This document shows, one piece after another, positions 8,539 to 17,012 of a DNA stretch of 64,000 bases. Each line of letters opens with the position of its first letter. Positions within the stretch are counted from its first letter, which is position 1. The position numbers were made by a program, and so were the translations under genes. Origin of the DNA: Sporisorium sorghi (Eukaryota > Basidiomycota > Ustilaginomycetes > Ustilaginales > Ustilaginaceae). The notes below the pieces were generated by a model, which was given only the letters and a program-made list of their open reading frames with translations, was not told the DNA's origin and ran no database searches. The DNA lies in NCBI GenBank assembly GCA_023212695.1, contig JALCCG010000066.1, forward strand, positions 26,688-90,687, written 5' to 3'.

Positions 8539-10215
8539 CTAGTACTCGTCCATGTCATCGGACCACGAATCAATCACGAACCCATTGCGACGACTCTGAT
8601 CTGCAGTCGGTGTCGGCCTGCTCTTCGGACATCCTCCCCTACGATGCACTGTGCCTTTGCCGCACTTTCTGCACTCGACCCACGCGCATCTCTCCTTGAT
8701 GTGGTACTGAAGAGTGAAGGCTCCTTTGCACACATGGCATACGGGATAGCGGCCCCAGAGTTGAAGCGAAAACGTGCCAGACGATGTCTTGACGTAGCCG
8801 GGCATGCTCGTGACCTCTTCGGCTCGACTGCGCTCGGTCAACGAGCAAAACGCAATAACCGAATCACCTTTGGTCATAACTTCGTTTCCATTGACAGCGC
8901 GGACTTCGTCAAGGCGCCATACAGTTTCGAAGATCAAGTGCTCTTCAAGTGCTTCGATGCACTGTTTCAGAACCACTTTTTCGTCCTGGCCATCGAAAAG
9001 ATTCGGGATCATCAGCACCGTCGTGCCGGTCGGAAGAGGAGCTGCACTGGAATCAAGCTCGAGAGCATGCGTGTGCCAGTCAAGCGACAATTGCTGAGCT
9101 CGCGCATAGTCCGCAGGCTTGACAAAGTCGATCTGCACGTATCGCTCCGCTTTGCCAACGAAGTAAGGATACGAGATGCTAAAGTCGGCCTGTCCAAAGC
9201 TTTCTCTGATCAGCGTACTTGTAATGTGCTCGGTGCACTCCTTCCTTTCGTCTACGGCGGGGGCGATCGGGAAGAGCCATCGTCTCGAGCTCCTTGCTCT
9301 AGTAGGGGCAAACTTCATCGGATCTGGAAGCTCGGATGGCGGGTAACAAAATTCTGCAGCCCCGTCCCTGCTGAATATGATTGAGTGCTTGATCATCGGC
9401 TCGTTGGGTTCATCGCCACCGTGCTTGTCATAGAAGCATGCAATCTCGAGCGCCACCTTGGCCCGCTCTTCGGCATCTTCTACCGCGAGGATCTTGACGA
9501 AGGCATCTCTGCGTGCGAGTTCCGTATCAGTATAAGCCGGTGTGTCGTCATCGGAGTCTTCTGGGTCGGCTCGTTCGATCTCGGTGTCGCTTTGAGAGAG
9601 TTCCATCGCCTTGGCGTGCCCATACGAGTTAAGCGCAAGCTTTCTCAGGCGAGCGGCTTCCCGAAATAGTGTCTGAGCCCTCTTGTGTGCGCGGGAGGGC
9701 AATTCGGTGCGACTTGCGATTGTTTGAGCTTGTGCAGCTTGCGATTCTGCAAGAACGTGATTGATGGAAGGCGTTTCCTGCTTGGCGACTGGGTCCTCAT
9801 CCGTCAGAAAAGCCGTCGCCACCAAATCCAGAGGGAGATTCCCACGAGGGAACTCCCCTTCACCCCAGTCGTCTGTCGAGTCTCTTGGCAGTCTAAGCCA
9901 AGCACCTCGCTGTTCTTGACGACAACGTCCAAAGGTCATCACTTGGATCGAGCAGCCCGGATTCTCTCGAAAAAAGTCTTGTGCCCGGTCGATCATGCCC
10001 GCCACCGACATGACGACGCAGATCGAATAGTATTCATTTCCGTCTTGCTCGTAACAAGTTAGATTGACGTCGCTGTCAGGCTGTTCTTCGAATGGCAGGA
10101 GGGCCAAATCGCCACGCGGAACGGTAATGGGGATGCGCTCGACGTAGATCACCGGACGCTGGCTTTCGGCGGCTCTGAGTTCTCGAACGTACTCTGTGAG
10201 TGGGGCCCGATCCAT
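8539..10215 (-). CDS. Zinc-knuckle protein of unknown function, tandem paralogue A
   Basis: This 558-residue protein is not recognised. The start is placed at MDRAPLTEYV (10215) because the open frame upstream looks like untranslated leader and a TATA-like element lies at 10502. Domains by eye: a conserved N-terminal module with IPITVP..LALLPFEEQPDSDVN (residues 25-120), a variable acidic middle, a second conserved block ending CYPPSELPDP, then TTVLMIPNLF..VWRLDEVRAVNGNEV, which could be an RRM-like fold. The C-terminus has two knuckles: CHVC..H..C from residue 493 (CX2CX8HX4C) and CRKC..H..C from 515 (CX2CX5HX4C). It ends in an acidic tail (SWSDDMDEY). It is clearly homologous along its length to the next gene. 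RRM-like plus CCHC recalls Gag/ORF1 proteins of retroelements, but no reverse transcriptase is nearby. Nucleic-acid binding is an inference. Confidence 0.75.
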   Translation of the reverse strand: MDRAPLTEYVRELRAAESQRPVIYVERIPITVPRGDLALLPFEEQPDSDVNLTCYEQDGNEYYSICVVMSVAGMIDRAQDFFRENPGCSIQVMTFGRCRQEQRGAWLRLPRDSTDDWGEGEFPRGNLPLDLVATAFLTDEDPVAKQETPSINHVLAESQAAQAQTIASRTELPSRAHKRAQTLFREAARLRKLALNSYGHAKAMELSQSDTEIERADPEDSDDDTPAYTDTELARRDAFVKILAVEDAEERAKVALEIACFYDKHGGDEPNEPMIKHSIIFSRDGAAEFCYPPSELPDPMKFAPTRARSSRRWLFPIAPAVDERKECTEHITSTLIRESFGQADFSISYPYFVGKAERYVQIDFVKPADYARAQQLSLDWHTHALELDSSAAPLPTGTTVLMIPNLFDGQDEKVVLKQCIEALEEHLIFETVWRLDEVRAVNGNEVMTKGDSVIAFCSLTERSRAEEVTSMPGYVKTSSGTFSLQLWGRYPVCHVCKGAFTLQYHIKERCAWVECRKCGKGTVHRRGGCPKSRPTPTADQSRRNGFVIDSWSDDMDEY

Positions 10216-10826
10216 GATGGAAGAGCACGGCTTTCTATCCCAAGAGCAAGGAGAAAAGAGGATGGCAAGGTAGATTGAGGCAGAGAAGATGTAGTAGTGC
10301 GGGCAGTGTCGATGAGAACCGTACACTTGCTCCTGTATCGAGACCGGTCCAAAGTCACAGCAAGGGAGCAGGAAGAGATCCGAGACGCTATCTGAAGATT
10401 GTAGATATGGGTGAAGAAGGAAGGAAGGGTGCAGACGGCCCGCCGGCGATCTACGAAGAAGATGGTGGAGAGGAGGAAAGAAGCGGAAGCTCGACTGGGG
10501 GTATTTAAGCTTATGAAGTTGCCTATGAAACGCACAGCTCCTTCGGTCAGTCACACTTCCGCTCAAATCTCACTCTGAGATCACATCCGCGAGGACAAAG
10601 TGGGCTGAGTCCGAGCCTGCGCGACGCGAGATCTGCACGCGCAGGCCGAGATGAGGTTTCTGACACACGCTCCTTGCAGGCCCAAGCTCAAACCCAACCC
10701 CAATCATGACAAAAAAATTGGGATGACGGGTCCAGCTACAATTGCGACGCACGACGACGACAAGTGTTAAAGATCTTACAGTACAGAACACGCGCCTTGT
10801 TTCATGGCCAAGTTTCATCTGCGCGT
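10216..10826. other. Spacer between the two zinc-knuckle paralogues
   Basis: It holds the promoter of paralogue A, including a TATA-like element, and the 3' flank of paralogue B. No repeat or recombination scar is evident by eye. Confidence 0.5.
10502..10508 (-). promoter_or_regulatory. TATA-like element upstream of paralogue A
   Basis: TTAAATA on the minus strand, about 290 bp upstream of the chosen ATG. It supports treating the upstream open frame as leader rather than protein. Confidence 0.4.
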
Positions 10827-12419
10827 CTACCATCCTTCTTCTTCATGCTCTAAGCGGAGTGATGCTGGACCTCTGGTGCATTGCTCCGTAGTGTGGTGCT
10901 TGCAGCGACCTCTGCGGAGAAAATCGGTGCAGTTGGTGCAACTTGGAGCTCTGCCCAGCACATGGAGCGCGTGCATGCCGCCGTTGTCGTGTCTCGTATA
11001 AACCCAGCCTGGCAAGTCTGTTGGCTTGTAGAGTTCTCCACCACCGTCTGGCTTTGGCTTGAAGGAAGCTACAGCGATGAAAGAGGAGCCATTCCAACGG
11101 CACGCTTTCCCTTCGATAGATGCTAGTCTATCGTCCCGCCAAATATTCTCCAAAACCACATATGTCGAGAGTGTGCGGTCCATGATATCGGACATGATCA
11201 TCTCTTGTTCCCGGACGAATCCAAGCACGTTCCTTATGCTCAACACCGTCATGTGACTTGGAAGAGGTGCAGTACTGCTTGAAAGCTCCAGTGTCTGTGT
11301 CTTCCAAGTCAGATCGAGACTCTGGGCTTTGGAGTAGTCCGAGGTGAGACTGAATGATAGCTGCAGATAGCGCTCCCCGCCGGAGTCAGAATGGCATGTG
11401 ATGGTATAATGGTCCTGGTGGAATCCTTTCGCAGCCAGGAAGTCAGTGATGTGCAGCGTGCACTCGCGCTCCTCATCCTGATCCAGGGGATGAGGGAATC
11501 GCCACCGCCTCGTTCCTTCGGTGGCGAGATCCGTGCTGGTTGGGTCCGGCAGCTCGGAAGGAGCGAAGGGGAAGATGGTGGTACCACTCGGTGGATAGAT
11601 AATGATGTGCTCTATGATCAGACAAGGGTAATCATCGTGGCAAAACCCATTTTGGAGAAGAACGATCTCGTGCGCCAATTCAGCTTTTTCTCGAGCTCGT
11701 TCGAAAGCGAGAATATCAAGATACGCTTTCCTGGTCGCAGCCTCAATCTCGTTGTACGTCGAAGACTCGTAGATGGCGTCCTCGTCGGTGGGAGGCGGTG
11801 CACCGTGCCTTGCCGCCTGGGCGTCCCACAGTCGCTGTTCAAGATCTCGCTTTTGGAAGACAGCCTGTCTTGCGACTTCTTGAAGACGGTCAGCCTCACG
11901 AGTTGCGGCGAGGGCGCTCTTCTGTGCTCGATTAAGTGGAAGTCGAATTTGCTCGCCAGATTCCTCGAGTGCGTAGCCATACTCTTCCTGCTGATCTGCG
12001 ATAGTCTTGTGTTGATCTGTCAAGAACGCCGTGACCGCCAAGTCGAAGGGGATCTCCGATGCTCTGAGCTTAAACTTGCTGGGCTCGAGCAAGTCGTACA
12101 ACTCTGGGACAGACTGTCTTGGAAGACGTACTTCCCGGCCACGTTTGGTTTCTAGAAAGATGCGGACGGGATGGAGAGAGGCGCGACCTCCATGATCCCT
12201 GACAAAGTCTAGAGCTCGCTTCAACAGACCTGACCTGGTCACGACGATAAAGATCGAATAAAACGATTGGCCCTTTTCCTGGTAAAGGGTGACATCAATC
12301 TCGCTGTCGGGCTGATCATCGAAAGGAAGGCGGGCCAGAACATCAAGCGGAACGGCAGCCGGTATACCTTCAATGCCGACCGCTAGGCGTTCGTTTCTTT
12401 CGGCATTGGACATGTACAT
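10827..12419 (-). CDS. Zinc-knuckle protein of unknown function, tandem paralogue B
   Basis: This 530-residue paralogue of the downstream neighbour has the same order of blocks: GIPAAVP..LARLPFDDQPDSEID in the N-terminal module, FDLAVTAFLTDQ near residue 140, FPFAPSELPDP in the middle, then MTVLSIRNVL..ENIWRDDRLASIEG in the RRM-like position. It keeps one C-terminal cluster, CTNC..H..C from residue 494 (CX2CX11HX4C), and lacks the second knuckle of paralogue A. The start at MYMSNAERN (12419) is chosen by alignment to A; a second ATG six bases downstream is possible, and the open frame continues upstream without protein-like composition. Both genes lie head to tail 611 bp apart, so tandem duplication is the simplest origin. 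Function is unknown; the two have diverged strongly, which suggests old duplication or fast evolution. Confidence 0.75.
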   Translation of the reverse strand: MYMSNAERNERLAVGIEGIPAAVPLDVLARLPFDDQPDSEIDVTLYQEKGQSFYSIFIVVTRSGLLKRALDFVRDHGGRASLHPVRIFLETKRGREVRLPRQSVPELYDLLEPSKFKLRASEIPFDLAVTAFLTDQHKTIADQQEEYGYALEESGEQIRLPLNRAQKSALAATREADRLQEVARQAVFQKRDLEQRLWDAQAARHGAPPPTDEDAIYESSTYNEIEAATRKAYLDILAFERAREKAELAHEIVLLQNGFCHDDYPCLIIEHIIIYPPSGTTIFPFAPSELPDPTSTDLATEGTRRWRFPHPLDQDEERECTLHITDFLAAKGFHQDHYTITCHSDSGGERYLQLSFSLTSDYSKAQSLDLTWKTQTLELSSSTAPLPSHMTVLSIRNVLGFVREQEMIMSDIMDRTLSTYVVLENIWRDDRLASIEGKACRWNGSSFIAVASFKPKPDGGGELYKPTDLPGWVYTRHDNGGMHALHVLGRAPSCTNCTDFLRRGRCKHHTTEQCTRGPASLRLEHEEEGW

Positions 12420-13185
12420 GGCGAGGAGATGCGATGTCAACAAGGCAAAAGTTCTGGAAGAGGTGGGTGGACTATGTATGGCGGCCAAGAGGTTCAGGAA
12501 AGACCAGCAAAGATGCGGCAAGAGAGAAGGAGATGGGGGTAGGGGAAGATTTGGCTCGAGGTGAGGGGAAGTGGACGAGTGATATGGCTCGTTCACTCCG
12601 ATCAGGTGCACGGCTCAGCACATGCGACTTCGTTCCCAGGAAAGGGGCGATAACAGGCGAAAGACGGCTCTCTCGAGCATTAGGCTTGAGACGCAAACTG
12701 GCGTGACGAGAACAAGGGGACATTCGCGTGCCGTTCCTTTGCGTCACAAAGGGACTTGCCCTATCACAATAGGGAAATGTAGATAACTTTCTCTCAGCCA
12801 CAAAGGAACGGCCGTGTTGGATTCGTGCTTTTCGAACAAAGGGCCTGAGATGACAAGAGTTGGAGCATATCCAGGCCAAGTGTTGTAACCGCGAGCACTG
12901 CGGCATCAGAGGCCAAAGCTCAATCAAGACGGCATGTGAGCTGGAATCCATCGCTTGGCGGCAATACCGAGCACCTGTCAAAACCCTAATCACCCTCACA
13001 CGCCTTGTCACGATTGCCTCACGCTGAGGTCACGTTTCTGCGCAAGTCACTCTGAGCTATAAGGATGAGCGTATCCGCGACTCATACTAGGCTGAAGTCT
13101 CGAAAGCTGCGCTTCATTCCCATCCTCTCACTACAACCATCCCCGTTTTCATCAATACCGCCTCCCTCAAACCCATCACCTCACT
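12420..13185. other. Divergent intergenic region
   Basis: Upstream region shared by paralogue B (minus) and the 130-residue orphan (plus). No gene, repeat or clear promoter motif was recognised. Confidence 0.45.
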
Positions 13186-13578
13186 ATGACCGCCACCCGC
13201 ACACCGCCCCTCTCCCAACCTCAAACCACATTCTACCTCATCACGCACATGTCGCCACGTGTATCGTGGCTCGCCGTGTGCCCATACCTGTTCAACGGCG
13301 AGGTCAACGAGTCGATCAGCGTGTACGAGCAGCTGCGCGACCGTAGCAAGTGCTGCTCGCCCGAAGGCGAGTATCCTCTGGTGATTGGAGTCACGAGCGC
13401 GCTTGGGCGCAGGGCGGTGCACACGATGGTGCAGCGGAACGGCTTCCGCTTGAACACGATCAGCGAGAGCCTCGCCAACGGGCTCATTGCGCAGTATGGC
13501 ATGACGGACAAAGACATGGACGAGCTCGCGGATGATAGGGGCGCCGGCGGGACTTCGGCGAGCGCGTCTGCGCGATGA
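13186..13578 (+). CDS. Small hypothetical protein (130 aa)
   Basis: Not recognised. The ATG at 13186 follows a CACT context; an internal ATG at 13249 would remove a low-complexity lead. The body is globular in composition: SWLAVCPYLFNGEVNESISVYEQL, YPLVIGVTSALGRRAVHTM, GFRLNTISESLANGLIAQYGM, then a Gly/Ala/Ser tail. No membrane segment or catalytic motif is visible. It ends 54 bp from the stop of the convergently transcribed U2AF gene, so the transcripts probably overlap. The balanced composition supports a genuine gene. Confidence 0.55.
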   Translation: MTATRTPPLSQPQTTFYLITHMSPRVSWLAVCPYLFNGEVNESISVYEQLRDRSKCCSPEGEYPLVIGVTSALGRRAVHTMVQRNGFRLNTISESLANGLIAQYGMTDKDMDELADDRGAGGTSASASAR

Positions 13579-13632
13579 GCTTGGATGGCAGTGTGGGTAT
13601 TTTGTATTGCTCGTGTTGCGGATAGGCGACGG

Positions 13633-14496
13633 TCAGGCGTTGTCTCTCGATCTGTCCTCTGCTTCCATTCCAGCGCTGTGCCCGGCTGCATTCGGACGCT
13701 CCCCTTGTTGATCCTCCGCATCCACGTCCGCAGCCCTCGGCTGACTCCTCCAGTCACCCCCTGACCTGCCACTCCTCCAATCACGTTTTGCTTCATGCCT
13801 ATCCGCATCCTCACTCGCCGTGCCATCCGACCCATCCGCAATCGACTCGCCCTGCTCCAGCGCCAACCGCTCCTTCCAGCCCATCCGCTTCTTGACCCCC
13901 TTCGCTGTATCCCTCCCCTCGTCCCTCCTCCTCCTCAATTCCAGCGCGAGCTCATGGTTGAGCTGCTTGCGTATCGGCCTACTCGCATACCTGAGATGCA
14001 TAAAGTTGCAAAACCCACCGCGGTTGCACTCGTTGGTCTCGTTCTGTCTGCAGCACGCCTCCTGAAAGTCCGTAACCGGGCTCAACTCTGCAAACAGCGG
14101 CTTCCCGTCATACCAGCGGTCGTTCAACGCGTCCACGGCGCGCTGCGCATCCGCCTCGTACCTGTACCTCGCATACACGTTTCCGATGAGATGGTCGCCC
14201 ACGTTGTCGCATACGTGCATCTCGACAAGGTGGCCGTACTTGGCGAGCTCGACGAACATGTCCTCGTAGAACGTGTCGAATTGCGACTGGAGCTCGGTGT
14301 CGGTGATGGTGCAGTCCTGCTCGTGATGACGTGGGTTGCGGTAGACGTTGGAGAGGAGGAGCGTGCATGAGTAGGGTGGACGGATGTGCTTGCGCGAGCA
14401 TCGATCGCCGTGTCGACATGCGCCGATCTTGTAGTAGAAGGAGCAGTTGACTTTGTCCTGCTCCGTGCCGTAGATCGAGGCTAGGTACGAGGCCAT
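13633..14496 (-). CDS. U2AF1: U2AF small subunit (U2AF35/U2AF23) splicing factor
   Basis: Recognises the AG at 3' splice sites together with the large U2AF subunit in the nucleus. The 287-residue protein starts MASYLASIYGTEQDKVNC, as in the family. The first CCCH zinc finger spans residues 18-36 (C..C..C..H with YYKIGACRHGDRCSRKH). The U2AF-homology RRM runs to about 148 and includes FVELAKYGHLVEMHVCDN and GNVYARYRYEADAQRA. The second CCCH finger is at about 155-175 (CCRQNETNECNRGGFCNFMH). The C-terminal 90 residues are charged with only a few RS dipeptides (DWRSGRSGGDWRS), so there is no classical RS domain, as in several fungi. It is divergent from DBP9 across 414 bp. Confidence 0.96.
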   Translation of the reverse strand: MASYLASIYGTEQDKVNCSFYYKIGACRHGDRCSRKHIRPPYSCTLLLSNVYRNPRHHEQDCTITDTELQSQFDTFYEDMFVELAKYGHLVEMHVCDNVGDHLIGNVYARYRYEADAQRAVDALNDRWYDGKPLFAELSPVTDFQEACCRQNETNECNRGGFCNFMHLRYASRPIRKQLNHELALELRRRRDEGRDTAKGVKKRMGWKERLALEQGESIADGSDGTASEDADRHEAKRDWRSGRSGGDWRSQPRAADVDAEDQQGERPNAAGHSAGMEAEDRSRDNA

Positions 14497-14783
14497 TTTG
14501 GCGTAGTATGGGATCGAGAGCTCGAGACGGAATGTATGTGACGGGGACTATGTGTATGCGGTACTTTTCTTCGAGCTTGCTGCTATGCTGTAGAGAGGTA
14601 GGTTCGTGGTTGTGGTGGTGGCTGATGGCTGAGCTTCGGTTGGCAGGAAGAATCAGTTCATGTCGAAAAGCGCAATCCAAAATAATCGAGGGTCCAACGC
14701 CGAAATCCGAATTGGCGCCTTTCTCGGCCGATTTGCACCGCAACTCCGCAAAATCAAGTCTCCGAAAGCCGAGAAGAAAAGGC

Positions 14784-14815
<32 letters not shown>

Positions 14816-14910
14816 GGAAATTTTTCGATGCCAAACAGCGTTTGCTCTCTTTGCCATTCAACCTCTTCGTTCCACACCATCATCACCCCCCAACACAAAC
14901 AGAGGCAACC
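14497..14910. other. Divergent promoter of U2AF and DBP9 with T29 tract
   Basis: Shared 414-bp upstream region. It contains a perfect T29 run at 14787-14815, about 95 bp before the DBP9 start. No other element is recognised. Confidence 0.6.
14787..14815. repeat. Poly(T) tract, 29 nt
   Basis: Uninterrupted T29 on the plus strand in the U2AF/DBP9 shared promoter; poly(dA:dT) tracts are known to disfavour nucleosomes. Confidence 0.95.
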
Positions 14911-16878
14911 ATGTCGGAAGCCTCGTCATCCAAAGTCAAGGCGGACTCGCTCCTGCCACCCGCCGCCAAACCCGCCTCCACTTCCACCACCACCAACAGC
15001 TCGACTCCCACCACCTCGGCATCGCACGGCATCGACCTTCCCTCACAAGCCGACGCCGAGCGACTCGGTTTCAACGTCTTCGCGCACCTCATCGACCCAC
15101 GTCTCCTCCGCGCCCTTGCCGACCTGGGCTTTGGCATCCCCACACCCATCCAGCAGAAAGCGATCCCGCTCGCGCTCGCGGGCAAGGACATTCTCGCACG
15201 CGCCCGTACCGGCTCGGGCAAGACGCTGGCGTACGGCCTGCCTCTGCTGCAAAAGGTGCTGGATGCCAAGTCTGCGATTGCCAAGTCGGATGCGCGCTAC
15301 CAGCAGACCCGGGCGCTGGTGCTGGTGCCGACGCGCGAGCTCGCCGAGCAGGTGTATCGGCATCTCTCCGCCGTCGTTTCGTACGTGCGCGACGACGTGC
15401 GGCTGGTCAACGTGGCGCGCGAGGCGGAGGGCAAGGTGCAGCGCCTGCTGCTCAGCGAGAAACCCGACGTGGTGGTTGCGACGCCGTCCAAGGCGCTGCA
15501 TTACGTGCAGAGTGGCGCGCTCGACCTGAAAGCGGGTATGGAGACGCTGGCCATCGACGAGGCGGACCTCATTTTGTCCTACGGACACGACGCCGACGTA
15601 AAGGCGCTGCTGAGCGGCAGCCTGCCCGCGCACTTTCAGACCTTCCTCATGTCCGCGACCATGACCTCGGACGTCTCGAAGCTCAAAGGGCTCCTGCTGC
15701 GCAATCCCGTGGTGCTCAAGCTGAACCACGACGACGACGAGGCGGGTAGCAATCTGGTGCAGTTCTACACAAAGACGAGCGAGGAGGACAAGTTCCTGCT
15801 GGTTTACGTGATCTTGAAGCTCAAGCTGATCAGGGGAAAGGCGATTTTGTTCGTCAACGAGCTCGAGAGGGGGTATAGGTTGAAGTTGTTCTTGGAGAAG
15901 TTTGGACTGCGCGCGTGCGTGCTCAATGCCGAACTGCCCGTCAACTCGCGGTACAGTATCGTGGAGGAGTTTAATAAGGGCAAGTTTGACTATATCGTTG
16001 CCACGGACGAGCCGATGACGGTTGGCAACGCTGGCAATGACGACGATGGCGATGACGAGGAAGCCGACGAGGACGCGGAGCAAGACGCGGAAGGCAGCGG
16101 CAAGAAGCGCAAAACCACCGACAAAGCCTCCAGCAAAAAACCGCACAAACGCTCCACTACCGAATACGGTGTCTCCCGCGGAGTCGACTTTGTCAACGTC
16201 TCGTGCGTGATCAACTTCGACCTTCCCACCACCACCGATGCGTACGTGCACCGCGTGGGGCGCACCGCGCGCGGCGGCTCCTCCTCTGGCACCTCTCTAT
16301 CCTTCGTCGTCCCCACGTCCGAGATCGGACGATCGAAGTACCTCTACTGCGCGACCTCGCGCACGGACGAGGCCGTGTTCCGGCGGCTCACCCGGCCATC
16401 CACGCAGTCGACGCTGGGCGGGGCGCTGCAGGAGTGGAAGTACGACGCCGCTTCAGTCGCTGGGTTTAGGTACCGCGTCACGGACACGCTGAAGAGCATC
16501 ACGCGCGCGACGGTGAGAGAGGCACGGGTGAAGGAGCTGAAGCACGAGATTCTGACGAGTGCGAAATTGCAAGCGCACTTTGAGGATCACCCGGATGACC
16601 TGGCGTATTTGCAGCACGATAAGGCGTTGTTGGCGGGAAGGGCGGGTCAGGCGCACTTGAAGCATGTACCGGGGTATTTGGTGCCTAAGATCGTTGGGCC
16701 GGCAGGGGCGAGGTTGGGTGGAAGTGGAGGGAGTGGCGGGTTCAAGGGGTACGTGCCTAAGGGGAAGGTTGATGAGAAGGGTAAGGGGAAAGGTGGGAAG
16801 GGTGGGAAGGGGAAGACAAAGAGCTCATCGTCGACGAGGGGCAGGAAGAAGGTCGACCCCCTGCGCAAGTTCAAGTAA
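14911..16878 (+). CDS. DBP9: DEAD-box ATP-dependent RNA helicase Dbp9
   Basis: Nucleolar helicase for 60S ribosomal subunit assembly (DDX56/Dbp9 group). The start is [10 protein letters not shown] at 14911; the open frame further upstream is leader containing the end of the promoter. Motifs in the 655-residue product: Q motif ([17 protein letters not shown]), Walker A ARTGSGKT near 98-105, [12 protein letters not shown] ([12 protein letters not shown]) near 215, SAT (MSATM) near 247, and [10 protein letters not shown] near 446-455. An acidic and basic insert of about 50 residues sits between ATDEPMT and [15 protein letters not shown], a position where Dbp9 proteins carry such an insert. The C-terminus is Gly/Lys-rich, ending in KVDPLRKFK as in the family. 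All motifs appear intact. Confidence 0.96.
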   Translation: MSEASSSKVKADSLLPPAAKPASTSTTTNSSTPTTSASHGIDLPSQADAERLGFNVFAHLIDPRLLRALADLGFGIPTPIQQKAIPLALAGKDILARARTGSGKTLAYGLPLLQKVLDAKSAIAKSDARYQQTRALVLVPTRELAEQVYRHLSAVVSYVRDDVRLVNVAREAEGKVQRLLLSEKPDVVVATPSKALHYVQSGALDLKAGMETLAIDEADLILSYGHDADVKALLSGSLPAHFQTFLMSATMTSDVSKLKGLLLRNPVVLKLNHDDDEAGSNLVQFYTKTSEEDKFLLVYVILKLKLIRGKAILFVNELERGYRLKLFLEKFGLRACVLNAELPVNSRYSIVEEFNKGKFDYIVATDEPMTVGNAGNDDDGDDEEADEDAEQDAEGSGKKRKTTDKASSKKPHKRSTTEYGVSRGVDFVNVSCVINFDLPTTTDAYVHRVGRTARGGSSSGTSLSFVVPTSEIGRSKYLYCATSRTDEAVFRRLTRPSTQSTLGGALQEWKYDAASVAGFRYRVTDTLKSITRATVREARVKELKHEILTSAKLQAHFEDHPDDLAYLQHDKALLAGRAGQAHLKHVPGYLVPKIVGPAGARLGGSGGSGGFKGYVPKGKVDEKGKGKGGKGGKGKTKSSSSTRGRKKVDPLRKFK

Positions 16879-17012
16879 CACTCACTCGCCATGCACACAC
16901 AGCAGCATCCAATTCGCTCATTCGCAATGCACATCCATCCATTCACACACCGCTTCTCATGATCCAACGCAACATTGATTCCAGAACCGCTCTCCTCTCT
17001 CTCTCTCTCTCT
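16879..17012. other. Short convergent 3' region with CT repeat
   Basis: A (CT)n microsatellite at about 16997-17014 reaches the stop codon of the RXT3 gene on the other strand. Confidence 0.6.

Noticed and set aside
8380..9384. 334-codon plus-strand open frame opposite paralogue A
   Set aside because: Shadow of the minus-strand gene, which is conserved with paralogue B.
14508..15749. 413-codon plus-strand open frame through the T29 tract
   Set aside because: Contains a poly-Phe stretch from the homopolymer and overlaps DBP9 in a different frame.
15043..16251. 402-codon minus-strand open frame opposite DBP9
   Set aside because: Antisense of the DEAD-box motifs; no independent domain.
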